DNA of 64,000 bases from Gordonia rubripertincta (lineage in GTDB: Bacteria; Actinomycetota; Actinomycetes; Mycobacteriales; Mycobacteriaceae). Under the pieces are notes generated by a model. The model ran no database searches. It saw only the letters and a list, made by a program, of their open reading frames with translations, and was not told where the DNA came from. Shown here piece after piece: positions 9,154-18,133 of the stretch (its first letter is position 1; each line of letters opens with the position of its first letter). The DNA lies in NCBI RefSeq assembly GCF_038024875.1, contig NZ_CP136136.1, forward strand, positions 3,410,001 through 3,474,000, written 5' to 3'. Position numbers and translations under genes: made by a program.

Positions 9154-9167
9154 AAGTAGCCTTCTGC

Positions 9168-9220
9168 AAGGAAGATCCCTCGCGCGTTTCTGTCGGGGGA
9201 GGGCGCGAGGGATCTTCCTT
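9168..9220. terminator. Long perfect inverted repeat (18-bp arms)
   Basis: The arms 9168-9185 and 9203-9220 are perfectly complementary (AAGGAAGATCCCTCGCGC and its reverse complement), with a 17-base loop. No U-tract follows. It may act as a terminator or as the stem of a small RNA. Confidence 0.5.
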
Positions 9221-9637
9221 GGGGAACTCCGGGGCGGCGGGGGAAAGGCCGCGTCCGGAATCGAGGGGAGCTACCCCTCTGTCATGGGGTCTTGATCCAG
9301 TTCAGGATCGACTGTGCGGTTGTGAGATCACCGTCGCCAAGGAGGTGCAAACGCTCCATCGGTCGCTCTCCACTTCGTCTGCGTGAGGTCGGTGCCGTCG
9401 CCGCGATGGCCACACTCGGCCGCCTGGCGACGTCCGAACGCTTTCCCGGGTTCCAGCGGTGTGATTGTCGCACCGCCCCCAAGTGCGCATGTGTCGGGTC
9501 CGATTTCATTGGTATGAACGGATGACGGCCGTCTTCGGGCAACGTGGTTGAGCGAACGCCGGCGAAGACTCGCCCCCGGGTCGACCGAGATCGGTCGACG
9601 TGAGGTTCGGATGGCCGATGAGTCGTAGCATGGACGA
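9221..9637. other. Intergenic region, no gene recognised
   Basis: I see no convincing coding sequence here on either strand. An inverted repeat, GTCGACCGA-GA-TCGGTCGAC, lies at 9580-9599, about 40 bases upstream of the methyltransferase start, and could be an operator. Confidence 0.5.
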
Positions 9638-10384
9638 GTGGGTTTCGCCGTCCCGCCCGAGGCGTACGGACGCTTCATGGACCGTTACGCCGATCCGCTC
9701 GCCGAGGTCTTCACAACCTTCGCGGGGGTCGGTGCCGACGCGGATGTCCTGGATGTCGGGTGTGGACCCGGCGCGCTCACCGCTCACGTGCTGACTCTGG
9801 GGGCTGCGGTCAGTGCGATCGATCCGTCCCCACCCTTCGTCGATGCCTGTCGCGAACGATTCCCGGACGTCGACGTGCGCCGCGGTACTGCCGAAGAATT
9901 GCCCTACGACACAGCCGAATTCACCCATGCGCTCGCGCAGCTGGTGGTTCATTTCATGACGGATCCGGTTCGTGGACTCACGCAGATGGCGCGTGTGACC
10001 CGTCCGGGCGGGACCGTTGCGGCCTGTGTGTGGGACGGACCGACCGGAGCGCTCGCCCCGTTCTGGGATGCGGTACACGTTCTCGACCCCGAGGCGCAGG
10101 ATGAGGCTCTGCTCTCCGGCGCGCACCGCGGTCATCTCACGGAGCTCTTCGCCACGGCCGGACTGCAGAACGTCGTCGAGGAACCTCTCACCGTCGACGT
10201 CGTGCATCCGAGTTTCGAGGAATGGTGGGAGCCTTACACTTTCGGTATCGGTCCCGCGGGCGAGTACACGCAGTCGCTCGACGCCGCCGCGCGGAGTGAG
10301 CTCGAGACGGTAGCGCGGAAGCGTCTCGGCGACGGGCGGTTCACCGTCTCAGCCACTGCGTGGGCCGCGCGCGGGAGGATCTGA
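9638..10384 (+). CDS. Class I SAM-dependent methyltransferase
   Basis: This is a 248-residue Methyltransf_11-type enzyme. The SAM-binding motif I is VLDVGCGPGALT (about 43-54), the acidic loop AIDPS lies at about 66-70, and the post-motif region LPYDTAEFTHALAQLVVHF is followed by MARVTRPGGTV. It transfers a methyl group from SAM to an unknown small molecule. The GTG start is supported by the family beginning. It stands alone on the plus strand, with a palindrome at 9580-9599 upstream. Confidence 0.88.
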   Translation: MGFAVPPEAYGRFMDRYADPLAEVFTTFAGVGADADVLDVGCGPGALTAHVLTLGAAVSAIDPSPPFVDACRERFPDVDVRRGTAEELPYDTAEFTHALAQLVVHFMTDPVRGLTQMARVTRPGGTVAACVWDGPTGALAPFWDAVHVLDPEAQDEALLSGAHRGHLTELFATAGLQNVVEEPLTVDVVHPSFEEWWEPYTFGIGPAGEYTQSLDAAARSELETVARKRLGDGRFTVSATAWAARGRI

Positions 10385-10396
10385 GGGAGACGCGGG

Positions 10397-10545
10397 TCAG
10401 TCGTCGGTCGACGGACGCATACCCGCCAACAGGATGGACACCAGGCGCGGCACGAGGTTCGGGGTCGCCTCCTGGACGGCGTCGGGCTGAGGACGTGTGA
10501 TGAGGCCGATCCCGACGATCAGCTCCAGTGCGTCGAGATCACGGG
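10397..10545 (-). pseudogene. TetR regulator, C-terminal fragment
   Basis: About 49 codons remain of a TetR-type C-terminus, reading DLDALELIVGIGLITRPQPD and ending LVSILLAGMRPSTDD. The DNA-binding half is absent. At about 10545 the homology switches abruptly to a permease fragment on the opposite strand. This suggests a deletion that removed both 5' halves and the shared promoter of a divergent pair. Confidence 0.6.
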
Positions 10546-10933
10546 ACTGTGGTCCACGACGTTCTGGGCGGTCGCCGGTTCGATCGCGCTCGGGATCGCC
10601 GCCCTGGCGATCCCGCTCGCGGGCCTGCAGAATGCTTTCGGCGCCAAGGGTTTCACCATCGGCGCGATGGTCATGATGTTCCTCGGCAACCCGCTGGCCG
10701 GTATCGCCGGTTCGGCTGCATGGCTGCCGTCCGGGCTGGGTACCGTCGGCCAGATCCTGCCGCCGGGTGCGGCCGGAACCCTGGTCCGCTCGGCCGCGTA
10801 CTTCGGCGGATCCGGCGGTCTCACCGCCGGTCTGACCCTCGCCACCTGGATCGTCGTCGGACTGGTGCTCTTCGTCACCGGCATGCGACGTGCCGCCGTG
10901 TCGACGCGCGAGGCTGTCGAGCTCGCCAGCTAG
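10546..10933 (+). pseudogene. Membrane permease, C-terminal fragment
   Basis: The open frame encodes about 125 hydrophobic residues with three likely membrane helices (GSIALGIAALAIPLAG, FTIGAMVMMFLGNPLAG, LTLATWIVVGLVLFVTG) and a conserved loop LPPGAAGTLVRSAAYFGG. This resembles the C-terminal part of ABC-2-like or RND-linked membrane proteins often paired with TetR genes. There is no start codon with a ribosome site at the fusion point; an internal ATG at 10667 would give only 88 residues. It is probably non-functional. Confidence 0.6.
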
Positions 10934-10969
10934 GCTTCCTGACGACTTTCCAGTAGAGGGAGACAACCT

Positions 10970-11926
10970 ATGTCGGGACATGTCAACGTGGACAATTTCG
11001 TTCGGGCGGAGACGCACCGGATGTTCGCCGACATCCAACTGGCTGCCGGTGGGGTGGGGAGGTTCCGCCACAATCGGGAGCCCGCCTCGACCGACGAGCA
11101 GACGGTGATCCGGCTCAACCGCGACACCCTCTACAGCTTCGCCGTCGTCGACCTCGGTGAGCCGGCTGTCCTCACACTGCCCGACGCGGGCGAGCGCTAT
11201 GTCTCCGCGATGATCGTGAACGAGGACCACTACGTCGGCGGTGTTCTGCACGCTGCGGGCGAGCACACGCTGACGCGGGAACAGTACGGATCGCGGTATG
11301 TCCTCGTCGCCGTGCGGATCCTGGTCGATCCGACCGATGCTGCCGACGTCGCCGTGGTGGGCGAGCTACAGAATCAGGTGACCATCACGCCGGGGTGCGC
11401 GGACGCGTTCGTCTCGCCGGACTACGACACCGGGAGCCTCGACGCGACCCGTAACGGACTCCTGGAGCTGGCCAAGGGCCTCGACTCGTTCGACCGCACC
11501 TTCGGCACCCGCGAAGAAGTCGACCCGGTCCGCCACCTCATCGGGTGTGCCGCGGGCTGGGGCGGACTTCCGACGTCGGAGGCCACCTACGTGGGTGTCG
11601 ACCCGGCAACCGGTCCCGGACACTACGAACTCGTCTTCGCGGACGTCCCGGTCGACGCGTTCTGGTCGGTGTCGGTCTACAACGCGGCCGGCTTCTTCGA
11701 GCCCAACGACAAGGACCTCTATACGGTCAACAGCGTCACCGGCGTCCGCAACGACGACGGTTCGATCACTGTCCGGTTCATCCCGGACGCCTCCGGCGAC
11801 GTTCCGCCGAACGCGATCGTGACGCCGGAGGGCTGGAACTACCTCATCCGCCTCTACCGCCCGCGCCCCGAGATCCTCGACGGCATGTGGACTCCGCCGG
11901 CGTTGAAGGCGGCTCCTCAGTCCTGA
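10970..11926 (+). CDS. DUF1254/DUF1214 domain protein
   Basis: This is a 318-residue protein. The N-terminal DUF1254 part contains the signature RLNRDTLYSFAVVDL (about 44-58) and the C-terminal DUF1214 part contains FWSVSVYNAAGFFEPN and GWNYLIRLYRP. The family is widespread in actinobacteria and proteobacteria and has no assigned reaction. There is no signal peptide here, so it is cytoplasmic, unlike many relatives. A GGGAG ribosome site precedes the ATG. It is followed by a very long hairpin. Confidence 0.85.
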   Translation: MSGHVNVDNFVRAETHRMFADIQLAAGGVGRFRHNREPASTDEQTVIRLNRDTLYSFAVVDLGEPAVLTLPDAGERYVSAMIVNEDHYVGGVLHAAGEHTLTREQYGSRYVLVAVRILVDPTDAADVAVVGELQNQVTITPGCADAFVSPDYDTGSLDATRNGLLELAKGLDSFDRTFGTREEVDPVRHLIGCAAGWGGLPTSEATYVGVDPATGPGHYELVFADVPVDAFWSVSVYNAAGFFEPNDKDLYTVNSVTGVRNDDGSITVRFIPDASGDVPPNAIVTPEGWNYLIRLYRPRPEILDGMWTPPALKAAPQS

Positions 11927-11946
11927 ATGGCAGACGGCCGGACTGG

Positions 11947-11993
11947 ATCCGTATGACGTTGTGCCCGGTTTCCGGGCACAACGTCATACGGAT
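11947..11993. terminator. Long perfect hairpin (22-bp arms, 3-base loop)
   Basis: The arms 11947-11968 and 11972-11993 are perfect reverse complements around a TTT loop. It lies 21 bases after the DUF1254 stop codon. Position and stability fit a terminator, although no U-tract follows. Confidence 0.65.
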
Positions 11994-12143
11994 GTCACCC
12001 GCGCGGGTACGCCGCGGCGAGGAGTCGGAGTCATGGCGTAGAGCGGCTCCGCCCGGCGATCGGATCTCGGGGCACCAAGGGTCTCGATAGTCGTATCGGG
12101 GAAATTTGCGCGCGCCACAGTCGCTTTCGCGGATACTGCTCAG

Positions 12144-13133
12144 ATGATGCTGTCTCAGCGAAGTCGCACTCGGTCGAGTCGCATCGGTGCTGTCTCTGTC
12201 GCGATGCTGGTATTCGCGGGCCTGCTCGTCGCAACTGCGGGCACCGCCGAGGCGGTGCCGAACTGGCGGTACACCATGGTGGCGTTCTCCAACACCAGTT
12301 CCCGTCACATGGACGTGTACCAGTCCACGGATGCGAGCCGGTTTCGGCCGCTTCGCTTTGGTGCCTACCGTCCGCCATCAGGCGTGGTGCGCGATCCAAG
12401 CATCTTCCACGGTGCGGACGGCTGGTACTACGTCGCCTATACGACCGGCCAGAACACCATCGGGTTCGCGCGGAGCCGAGATCGCGTGAACTGGGCGTTC
12501 ATGCACGACTACCCGGTTCCATTGTGTTGCGCTTTCCTGCCCGGCACGGGCGATGGAAAGGGAGTGTTCGGCTCTTCGTCCGGGTCGTTGTCGTTCGGGT
12601 CGGCCGGTTCGAGCGACGGACCGTCGCTGTCGCCCTTCACCACCAAGGCGTGGGCGCCGGAGTTCTTCGTCGAGGGCGGGCGCGTCAACATCATCCTGTC
12701 GATGTCGACCGGTGGAGGCTTCGTGCCGTACGTGATGACGGCGCTCGAACCCGGCCTTCGACTGTGGAGTCCGCCGATTCCGATCCTCAGCCTTGGTGCG
12801 GACCACATCGACACGACCGTGGTGAAGGTCGGCTCCACGTACCACGCGTTCACCAAGAACGAGACCAGGAAGGTCATCGAACACGCGGTGGCGAAGTCGC
12901 TCACCGGTCCCTACCGGTTCGTCCCGATGCGGAGTTTCGGTCGCTTCGTCGAGGGTATGGCGCTGGTGAAGCTCCCGAACGGCAACTGGCGCATGTACGT
13001 CGACGCGTACAAGCAGCGCCGGTACTTCTACTCCGACAGCGGCGACGGGTTGTGGTCGTGGAGTTCGGCGAAGGAACTGCCCGGACTCTCGGGCTCGGTC
13101 CGCCACTTCGGGGTGATCCGTGAGCCCGCCTAG
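12144..13133 (+). CDS. Secreted GH43-like five-bladed beta-propeller protein
   Basis: This is a 329-residue exported protein. The Sec signal peptide has an arginine-rich start, a hydrophobic core AVSVAMLVFAGLLVATAG and cleavage near AEA at about residue 37. The mature part resembles the glycoside hydrolase 43/62 propeller: RDPSIF with a candidate base, TKAWAPEFF, HIDTTVVK and FVEGMALVKL with a candidate acid. Such enzymes cleave arabinofuranosyl or xylosyl linkages; arabinogalactan of the cell wall is a possible substrate. Activity is inferred. Confidence 0.7.
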   Translation: MMLSQRSRTRSSRIGAVSVAMLVFAGLLVATAGTAEAVPNWRYTMVAFSNTSSRHMDVYQSTDASRFRPLRFGAYRPPSGVVRDPSIFHGADGWYYVAYTTGQNTIGFARSRDRVNWAFMHDYPVPLCCAFLPGTGDGKGVFGSSSGSLSFGSAGSSDGPSLSPFTTKAWAPEFFVEGGRVNIILSMSTGGGFVPYVMTALEPGLRLWSPPIPILSLGADHIDTTVVKVGSTYHAFTKNETRKVIEHAVAKSLTGPYRFVPMRSFGRFVEGMALVKLPNGNWRMYVDAYKQRRYFYSDSGDGLWSWSSAKELPGLSGSVRHFGVIREPA

Positions 13134-13810
13134 GTCGACCCCAGCAGGTTCACCGCATTCGCCACGACGAGGCTCAGCACGACGATCGACAGGATCGATT
13201 GCGCGGCCATGGCGAGCTTCGTCCACCGGGCGAGCGGCATGACGTCGGTCGGGCTGAACGCGGTCGCGTTGGTGAGCGCGAGGTACAGGTAGTCGAAGAA
13301 CACCGGCCGCCATCCGGGCGGTGCAAGACTCGGGTCGAGCTGTTGCGGGAAGGCGAGATCCGGATGCCGCCGCGGGTGCAGATGTCTGTTCACGGGTCCG
13401 CCGCCGTCGAGCTCCCAGTACAGGAACCCGAAGGCCAGAACGGTCTGCAGCCACACGAGTGCACCCGACAGAAGCAGCTCGTTGGCCACCGTCGTGTCCG
13501 GATTCCCGTGCAGCAGATCCCACACCAACCGGCCGGCCGCCCAAGCTGCCCCCGCGGCGATCACGACGACCAACGCGATCGACAGTCCCCGCACCCGGCG
13601 TCCGGGTCGGTCGATGCGGCCCGGGTCGACGATGACCAAGGCCAGCAGGACCGCGCCCTCGATGGCGGGCAGCAGCCAGCTGGTCCCCGCTGCATAGCGG
13701 GAGGGCAGCAGGAACGGTATCAGCATCGAGAGGAGCACGAACACCGAAGCTGTCCAGCGTCGTTCGGCGCGTGGACGCTCGCCCGACGGAGCGTTTTCGT
13801 CATCGCTCAT
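13130..13810 (-). CDS. Predicted integral membrane protein (DUF1345-like)
   Basis: This is a protein of about 226 residues with a charged N-terminus and five or so membrane helices (SVFVLLSMLIPFLL, WLLPAIEGAVLLALVIV, SIALVVVIAAGAAWAAG, LLLSGALVWLQTVLAFGFLYW, AAQSILSIVVLSLVVANAVN). The conserved YLALTNATAFSPTDVMPL segment resembles the loop of DUF1345-type proteins and potassium-channel-like pores. The ATG at 13810 is preferred; an upstream start at 13840 adds ten residues. Its function is unknown. The end overlaps the stop of the GH43-like gene by four bases, convergently. Confidence 0.6.
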   Translation of the reverse strand: MSDDENAPSGERPRAERRWTASVFVLLSMLIPFLLPSRYAAGTSWLLPAIEGAVLLALVIVDPGRIDRPGRRVRGLSIALVVVIAAGAAWAAGRLVWDLLHGNPDTTVANELLLSGALVWLQTVLAFGFLYWELDGGGPVNRHLHPRRHPDLAFPQQLDPSLAPPGWRPVFFDYLYLALTNATAFSPTDVMPLARWTKLAMAAQSILSIVVLSLVVANAVNLLGST

Positions 13811-14018
13811 CGTCCGTGTCTTCCTCGCGTGCCCGTGCATGAATGGGACGGATCAAGGCTCCCATTCCCTGGGTGGCTGGATGTGGGCTTCCGCCCAGAG
13901 CGTCACCGGCAGGAGCGCCCCATGAAAGCGGCCCCGCGACACGTTCGACGAAAACCGTTGACGATCCATACTCTGGCGGTACTGTGTGGAACATCACATA
14001 GTGGCCGGAGGGATCGCC

Positions 14019-14312
14019 ATGATAAATGCCGAAATCAACGCACTCCATCACAGCATCCAGGCGCTGCGCCATCAGCTGGTGACCTTGAAGACTCGCTACG
14101 GTGACGCCGACAGCGTCCGCCGGATGGTCAACGACCTCGATCGTCTCGACATCGATCTGCACGACTTCGAGCAGAATCCGCCGAAGCTGAAGCCGCAGCA
14201 GAAGCCGGGACAGGACCGGGTCTACGTGCCGGACAGCAAGTCCGACGAGTCGGCATGGCTCGGTGCCCAGGACGAAGGGCTCGGGTTCCACTCGCGTGAG
14301 CGGACGAAGTGA
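14019..14312 (+). CDS. Small conserved protein upstream of Sdh1 (Rv0250c-like)
   Basis: This is a 97-residue soluble protein. The N-terminal half is helical (INALHHSIQALRHQLVTLKT), suggesting a coiled coil, and the C-terminus is charged. In Mycobacterium tuberculosis a 97-residue gene (Rv0250c) occupies the same place next to the Sdh1 genes. ATG 14019 has a GGAGGG site six bases upstream. Its stop overlaps the GTG of the membrane-anchor gene (GTGA), so the two are translationally coupled. A role in Sdh1 assembly or regulation is inferred from position only. Confidence 0.75.
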   Translation: MINAEINALHHSIQALRHQLVTLKTRYGDADSVRRMVNDLDRLDIDLHDFEQNPPKLKPQQKPGQDRVYVPDSKSDESAWLGAQDEGLGFHSRERTK

Positions 14313-15133
14313 GCGCGCCCGCGGCTGAGCGGGATTCACTCGGGGTCTTCTCCCCGAGACGGGCGCGCCTGACGGCGCGCACTCTTCGGACAGACCGATG
14401 GTGGCTGTCGCCGTTGCTGACGGTGCTCGGTCTCGCGGCGTTCGTCATCTATGCGACCGTGCGGTCGTTCATCCGGAGCGCCTACTACGTCGCCGACTAT
14501 CACTACCTGACGCCGTTCTACTCGCCGTGTCTGAGCGAGTCGTGCGTCCCCGGGTCGAGTCATTTCGGCACGCCGTTCCCGGAACTCCCGATGTGGATTC
14601 CGTTGGCGTTTCTCACGTTGCCGTTCCTGCTCGGGTTCCGGTTGACCTGCTACTACTACCGCAAGGCCTACTACCGGTCGGTCTGGCTGTCGCCGCCGGC
14701 ATGTGCTGTCGCCGAGCCCCACACCAAGTACACCGGGGAGACGCGCCTGCCGCTGATCATCCAGAACTCGCACCGGTACTTCTTCTATGCGGCCGTGATC
14801 ATCTCGGTGATCAACACCTACGACGTCATCGTCTCGTTCCACGCCAAGGGCGGCGGTTTCGGCCTGGGACTGGGCAATGTGATCCTCGTGGTCAACGTGA
14901 TTCTGCTCTGGATCTACACCGTGTCCTGCCATTCCTGTCGGCACGTGACCGGTGGCCGGCTCAAGCATTTCTCGAAACATCCGGTGCGGTATTGGATCTG
15001 GACCCAGGTCTCCAAGCTGAACACCCAGCACATGCAATTCGCCTGGATCACGCTCGGCACGCTCGTGCTCACCGATTTCTACATCATGCTGGTGGCCAGC
15101 AACACGATCTCGGATCTGAGGTTCGTGGGTTGA
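14309..15133 (+). CDS. sdhC: Succinate dehydrogenase membrane anchor subunit (cytochrome b-type, Sdh1)
   Basis: This is a 274-residue integral membrane protein with five or six helices (about 33-55, 95-115, 155-175, 188-210 and 245-265). It contains heme or quinone-site candidate histidines in QNSHRYFFYA, CHSCRHVTGG and NTQHMQFAW. It resembles Rv0249c, the anchor of mycobacterial Sdh1, which passes electrons from succinate to menaquinone. A GTG start overlaps the upstream stop. It is followed by SdhA after 58 bases. Confidence 0.85.
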   Translation: MSAPAAERDSLGVFSPRRARLTARTLRTDRWWLSPLLTVLGLAAFVIYATVRSFIRSAYYVADYHYLTPFYSPCLSESCVPGSSHFGTPFPELPMWIPLAFLTLPFLLGFRLTCYYYRKAYYRSVWLSPPACAVAEPHTKYTGETRLPLIIQNSHRYFFYAAVIISVINTYDVIVSFHAKGGGFGLGLGNVILVVNVILLWIYTVSCHSCRHVTGGRLKHFSKHPVRYWIWTQVSKLNTQHMQFAWITLGTLVLTDFYIMLVASNTISDLRFVG

Positions 15134-15191
15134 TCGACTGAGGGCGCAACGCTTGTTGTGCAACCGTTTTCAACGTTGGGAGTCGCGCTAG

Positions 15192-17135
15192 ATGACCGAA
15201 CCGGAACGCTACCAGTACGACGTCGTGGTGATCGGTGCGGGTGGTGCCGGCCTGCGGGCGGTCATCGAGGCCCGGGAGAAGGGTCATTCGGTCGCGGTCG
15301 TGTGCAAGTCGTTGTTCGGCAAGGCACACACCGTGATGGCCGAAGGTGGCTGTGCGGCGTCGATGGGTAACGCGAACGCGAAGGACAATTGGGCGACCCA
15401 CTTCCAGGACACGATGCGGGGTGGGAAGTTCCTCAACAACTGGCGCATGGCCGAACTACACGCCAAGGAAGCACCCGACCGGGTGTGGGAGCTGGAAACG
15501 TACGGGGCGCTGTTCGACCGGACAGCAGACGGGCGAATCGCGCAGCGCAACTTCGGCGGCCACACCTATCCGCGCCTGGCACACGTCGGCGACCGGACCG
15601 GGCTGGAACTCATCCGGACCATGCAGCAGAAGATCGTCTCGCTGCAGCAGGAGGATTTCGCGGCCACCGGCGACTATGAGTCCCGGATCAAGGTGTTCGC
15701 CGAGTGCACCATCACCGAGCTCCTCAAGGACGGCGACGCCATCGCCGGTGCGTTCGGGTACTGGCGTGAGTCGGGCCGGTTCATCGTGTTCGAAGCACCT
15801 GCGGTCGTTGTCGCGACGGGCGGTATCGGCAAGTCGTTCAAGGTCACGTCGAACTCCTGGGAGTACACGGGCGACGGGCACGCGCTCGCACTACGCGCGG
15901 GCGCGAGCCTGATCAACATGGAGTTCGTCCAGTTCCACCCGACCGGGATGGTGTGGCCGCCCAGTGTGAAAGGCATCCTCGTGACCGAGGGCGTGCGCGG
16001 TGACGGCGGCGTCCTCAAGAACACCGACGGCAAGCGGTTCATGTTCGACTACATCCCGCCGGTGTTCAAGGGCCAGTACGCGGAGACGGAGAAGGAGGCC
16101 GACGAGTGGCTCGCGGACAACGACTCCGCCCGCCGCACACCGGATCTGCTTCCTCGCGATGAGGTCGCCCGCGCGATCAACGAGGAGGTCAAGGCCGGCC
16201 GCGGCACCGAGCACGGTGGCGTCTACCTCGACATCGCGTCCCGGATGCCGGCCGAGGAGATCATCCGGCGCCTGCCGTCGATGCATCACCAGTTCAAAGA
16301 GCTCGCCGACGTGGACATCACGAAGGAACCCATGGAGGTCGGCCCCACCTGCCATTACGTGATGGGCGGGATCGAGGTCGACCCCGACACCGCGGCGTCG
16401 CGAGTGCCCGGTCTGTTCGCCGCCGGTGAGTGCTCGGGCGGCATGCACGGGTCGAACCGCCTGGGCGGCAACTCCTTGTCCGATCTGCTGGTGTTCGGTC
16501 GACGAGCCGGGCTCGGCGCGGCGTCGTATGTCGAGTCGCTGGGAAACCGGCCCAAGATCGCGCAGGACGATATCGACCGGGCGGCGAAATACGCGCTGTC
16601 TCCGTTCGATCCGCCCGCCGACGGCAAGCCGGAGAACCCGTACACGCTGCACATGGACCTGCAACAGGCGATGAACGACCTCGTCGGCATCATCCGCAAG
16701 GAGGCGGAGATGCAGGAGGCACTCCGCGTGCTCTCCGACCTCCGGAACCGGCTCGGCAGCATGCAGGTCGAGGGTCACCGCCAATTCAACCCGGGCTGGC
16801 ACCTGGCGATCGACCTCCGGAACATGTTGCTGGTCAGTGAATGTGTCGCCAAGGCGGCGCTGATGCGTACCGAGAGTCGTGGCGGACACACTCGCGACGA
16901 CCATCCGTCGATGGATTCGGCCTGGCGCAACACGCTGCTGGTCTGTACCGCCGACACGAGCACGGACTCACCGGTGCCAGAGGTCGAGGTCGTCGAGGAA
17001 GAGCAGGAGCCGATGCGGCCGGACCTGCTGGAGCTCTTCGAGTTCGAGGAGATCGAAAAGTACTACACCGCGGCCGAGATCGCCGGTCATCCCGGCGCCG
17101 GAGGCGAGCGAGCCGAGGGACAGTCGGAGGACTGA
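15192..17135 (+). CDS. sdhA: Succinate dehydrogenase flavoprotein subunit (Sdh1)
   Basis: This 647-residue flavoprotein oxidises succinate to fumarate on the inner face of the membrane. The dinucleotide-binding motif VIGAGGAGLRA lies at about 13-23, and the segment AHTVMAEGG (His46) is the expected site of covalent FAD attachment. The catalytic region QFHPTG and the C-terminal GGxxVD-type block HYVMGGIEVD are present, followed by SGGMHGSNRLGGNSL. It is part of the anchor-flavoprotein-iron-sulfur operon, and its stop is one base before the next ATG. Confidence 0.95.
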   Translation: MTEPERYQYDVVVIGAGGAGLRAVIEAREKGHSVAVVCKSLFGKAHTVMAEGGCAASMGNANAKDNWATHFQDTMRGGKFLNNWRMAELHAKEAPDRVWELETYGALFDRTADGRIAQRNFGGHTYPRLAHVGDRTGLELIRTMQQKIVSLQQEDFAATGDYESRIKVFAECTITELLKDGDAIAGAFGYWRESGRFIVFEAPAVVVATGGIGKSFKVTSNSWEYTGDGHALALRAGASLINMEFVQFHPTGMVWPPSVKGILVTEGVRGDGGVLKNTDGKRFMFDYIPPVFKGQYAETEKEADEWLADNDSARRTPDLLPRDEVARAINEEVKAGRGTEHGGVYLDIASRMPAEEIIRRLPSMHHQFKELADVDITKEPMEVGPTCHYVMGGIEVDPDTAASRVPGLFAAGECSGGMHGSNRLGGNSLSDLLVFGRRAGLGAASYVESLGNRPKIAQDDIDRAAKYALSPFDPPADGKPENPYTLHMDLQQAMNDLVGIIRKEAEMQEALRVLSDLRNRLGSMQVEGHRQFNPGWHLAIDLRNMLLVSECVAKAALMRTESRGGHTRDDHPSMDSAWRNTLLVCTADTSTDSPVPEVEVVEEEQEPMRPDLLELFEFEEIEKYYTAAEIAGHPGAGGERAEGQSED

Positions 17136-17136
17136 C

Positions 17137-17883
17137 ATGGGATACGACGCGAAGTTCCGAGTATGGCGCGGTGACACCGAAGGCGGTGGGCTCGAGGACT
17201 ACACGGTCCTCGCCAACGACGGCGAGGTAGTGCTCGACATCATCCACCGCCTCCAGGCAACCCAGGCCCCCGACCTCGCCGTCCGCTGGAACTGCAAGGC
17301 GGGCAAGTGCGGATCGTGTTCGGCAGAGGTCAACGGCCGTCCGAAGCTGCTCTGTATGACCCGGATGTCGACGTTCACCGAGGACGAGGTCATCACGGTG
17401 ACCCCGATGCGCACCTTCCCGGTGATCCGCGACCTCGTCACCGACGTCTCGTTCAACTATCAGAAAGCCCGCGAGATCCAGTCGTTCACCCCGCCGCCCG
17501 ATCTGGGGCCGGGGGAGTACCGCATGAAGCAGGTCGACGTGCAGCGCTCGCAGGAATTCCGTAAGTGCATCGAGTGCTTCCTCTGCCAGAACACCTGCCA
17601 CGTGGTCCGCGACCACGAGGAGAACAAGGAGGCCTTCGCCGGCCCCCGCTACCTCATGCGGATCGCCGAGCTCGACATGCACCCGCTCGACACGGCTGAG
17701 CGGCGGGATACGGCCCAGAACGACCACGGCCTGGGGTTCTGCAACATCACCAAGTGCTGCTCCGATGTCTGTCCCGAGGACATCAAGATCACCGACAACG
17801 CGCTGATCCCGATGAAAGAACGGGTTGTGGATCAGAAGTACGACCCGCTGGTGTGGCTGGGGAACAAGCTCTTCCGACGCTAG
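17137..17883 (+). CDS. sdhB: Succinate dehydrogenase iron-sulfur subunit (Sdh1)
   Basis: This is a 248-residue electron-transfer subunit. The N-terminal ferredoxin domain binds a 2Fe-2S cluster through CKAGKCGSCS and a later Cys in KLLCMTR. The C-terminal domain binds further clusters through CIECFLCQNTC and CCSDVCPE. It carries electrons from the flavoprotein to the membrane anchor. The ATG one base after the SdhA stop was chosen; an in-frame upstream extension lies inside sdhA. Confidence 0.95.
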   Translation: MGYDAKFRVWRGDTEGGGLEDYTVLANDGEVVLDIIHRLQATQAPDLAVRWNCKAGKCGSCSAEVNGRPKLLCMTRMSTFTEDEVITVTPMRTFPVIRDLVTDVSFNYQKAREIQSFTPPPDLGPGEYRMKQVDVQRSQEFRKCIECFLCQNTCHVVRDHEENKEAFAGPRYLMRIAELDMHPLDTAERRDTAQNDHGLGFCNITKCCSDVCPEDIKITDNALIPMKERVVDQKYDPLVWLGNKLFRR

Positions 17884-17895
17884 GGCCGCTTCTCG

Positions 17896-17920
17896 GACAC
17901 ACCCGGGCCCCCGGGGTGTC
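17896..17920. terminator. GC-rich hairpin after sdh operon
   Basis: The sequence GACAC-ACCCGGGCCCCCGGG-GTGTC forms a strong stem directly after the sdhB stop codon. It is a plausible operon terminator; it has no long U-tract. Confidence 0.5.
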
Positions 17921-18133
17921 ACGTCGCCGACACCGATCGATCGACACCGCCGGCACACACTCGACGAGTTCGTCGCCGTCGTCGTGCCTCTGTGTGACCT
18001 GGTCGATGATTCGTCAGCGGGCGAAACGGATATACGAGCGGTGCAGGGGTACCGACCAGGGGCCCATCAGGAGGGGAGCCGGTACTTCGATGACAGGGAC
18101 CCATCGCGTCGTCCGACGCACTAGGGAGCTCGT

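Noticed and set aside
9282..9542. Small gene on the minus strand in the 9.2-9.6 kb gap
   Set aside because: The composition is shadow-like, there is no ribosome site and no recognisable family; the region is treated as non-coding.
10667..10933. Independent 88-residue membrane protein gene
   Set aside because: The coding similarity continues upstream of this ATG to the fusion point at about 10546, there is no ribosome site, and the sequence looks like the tail of a larger permease.
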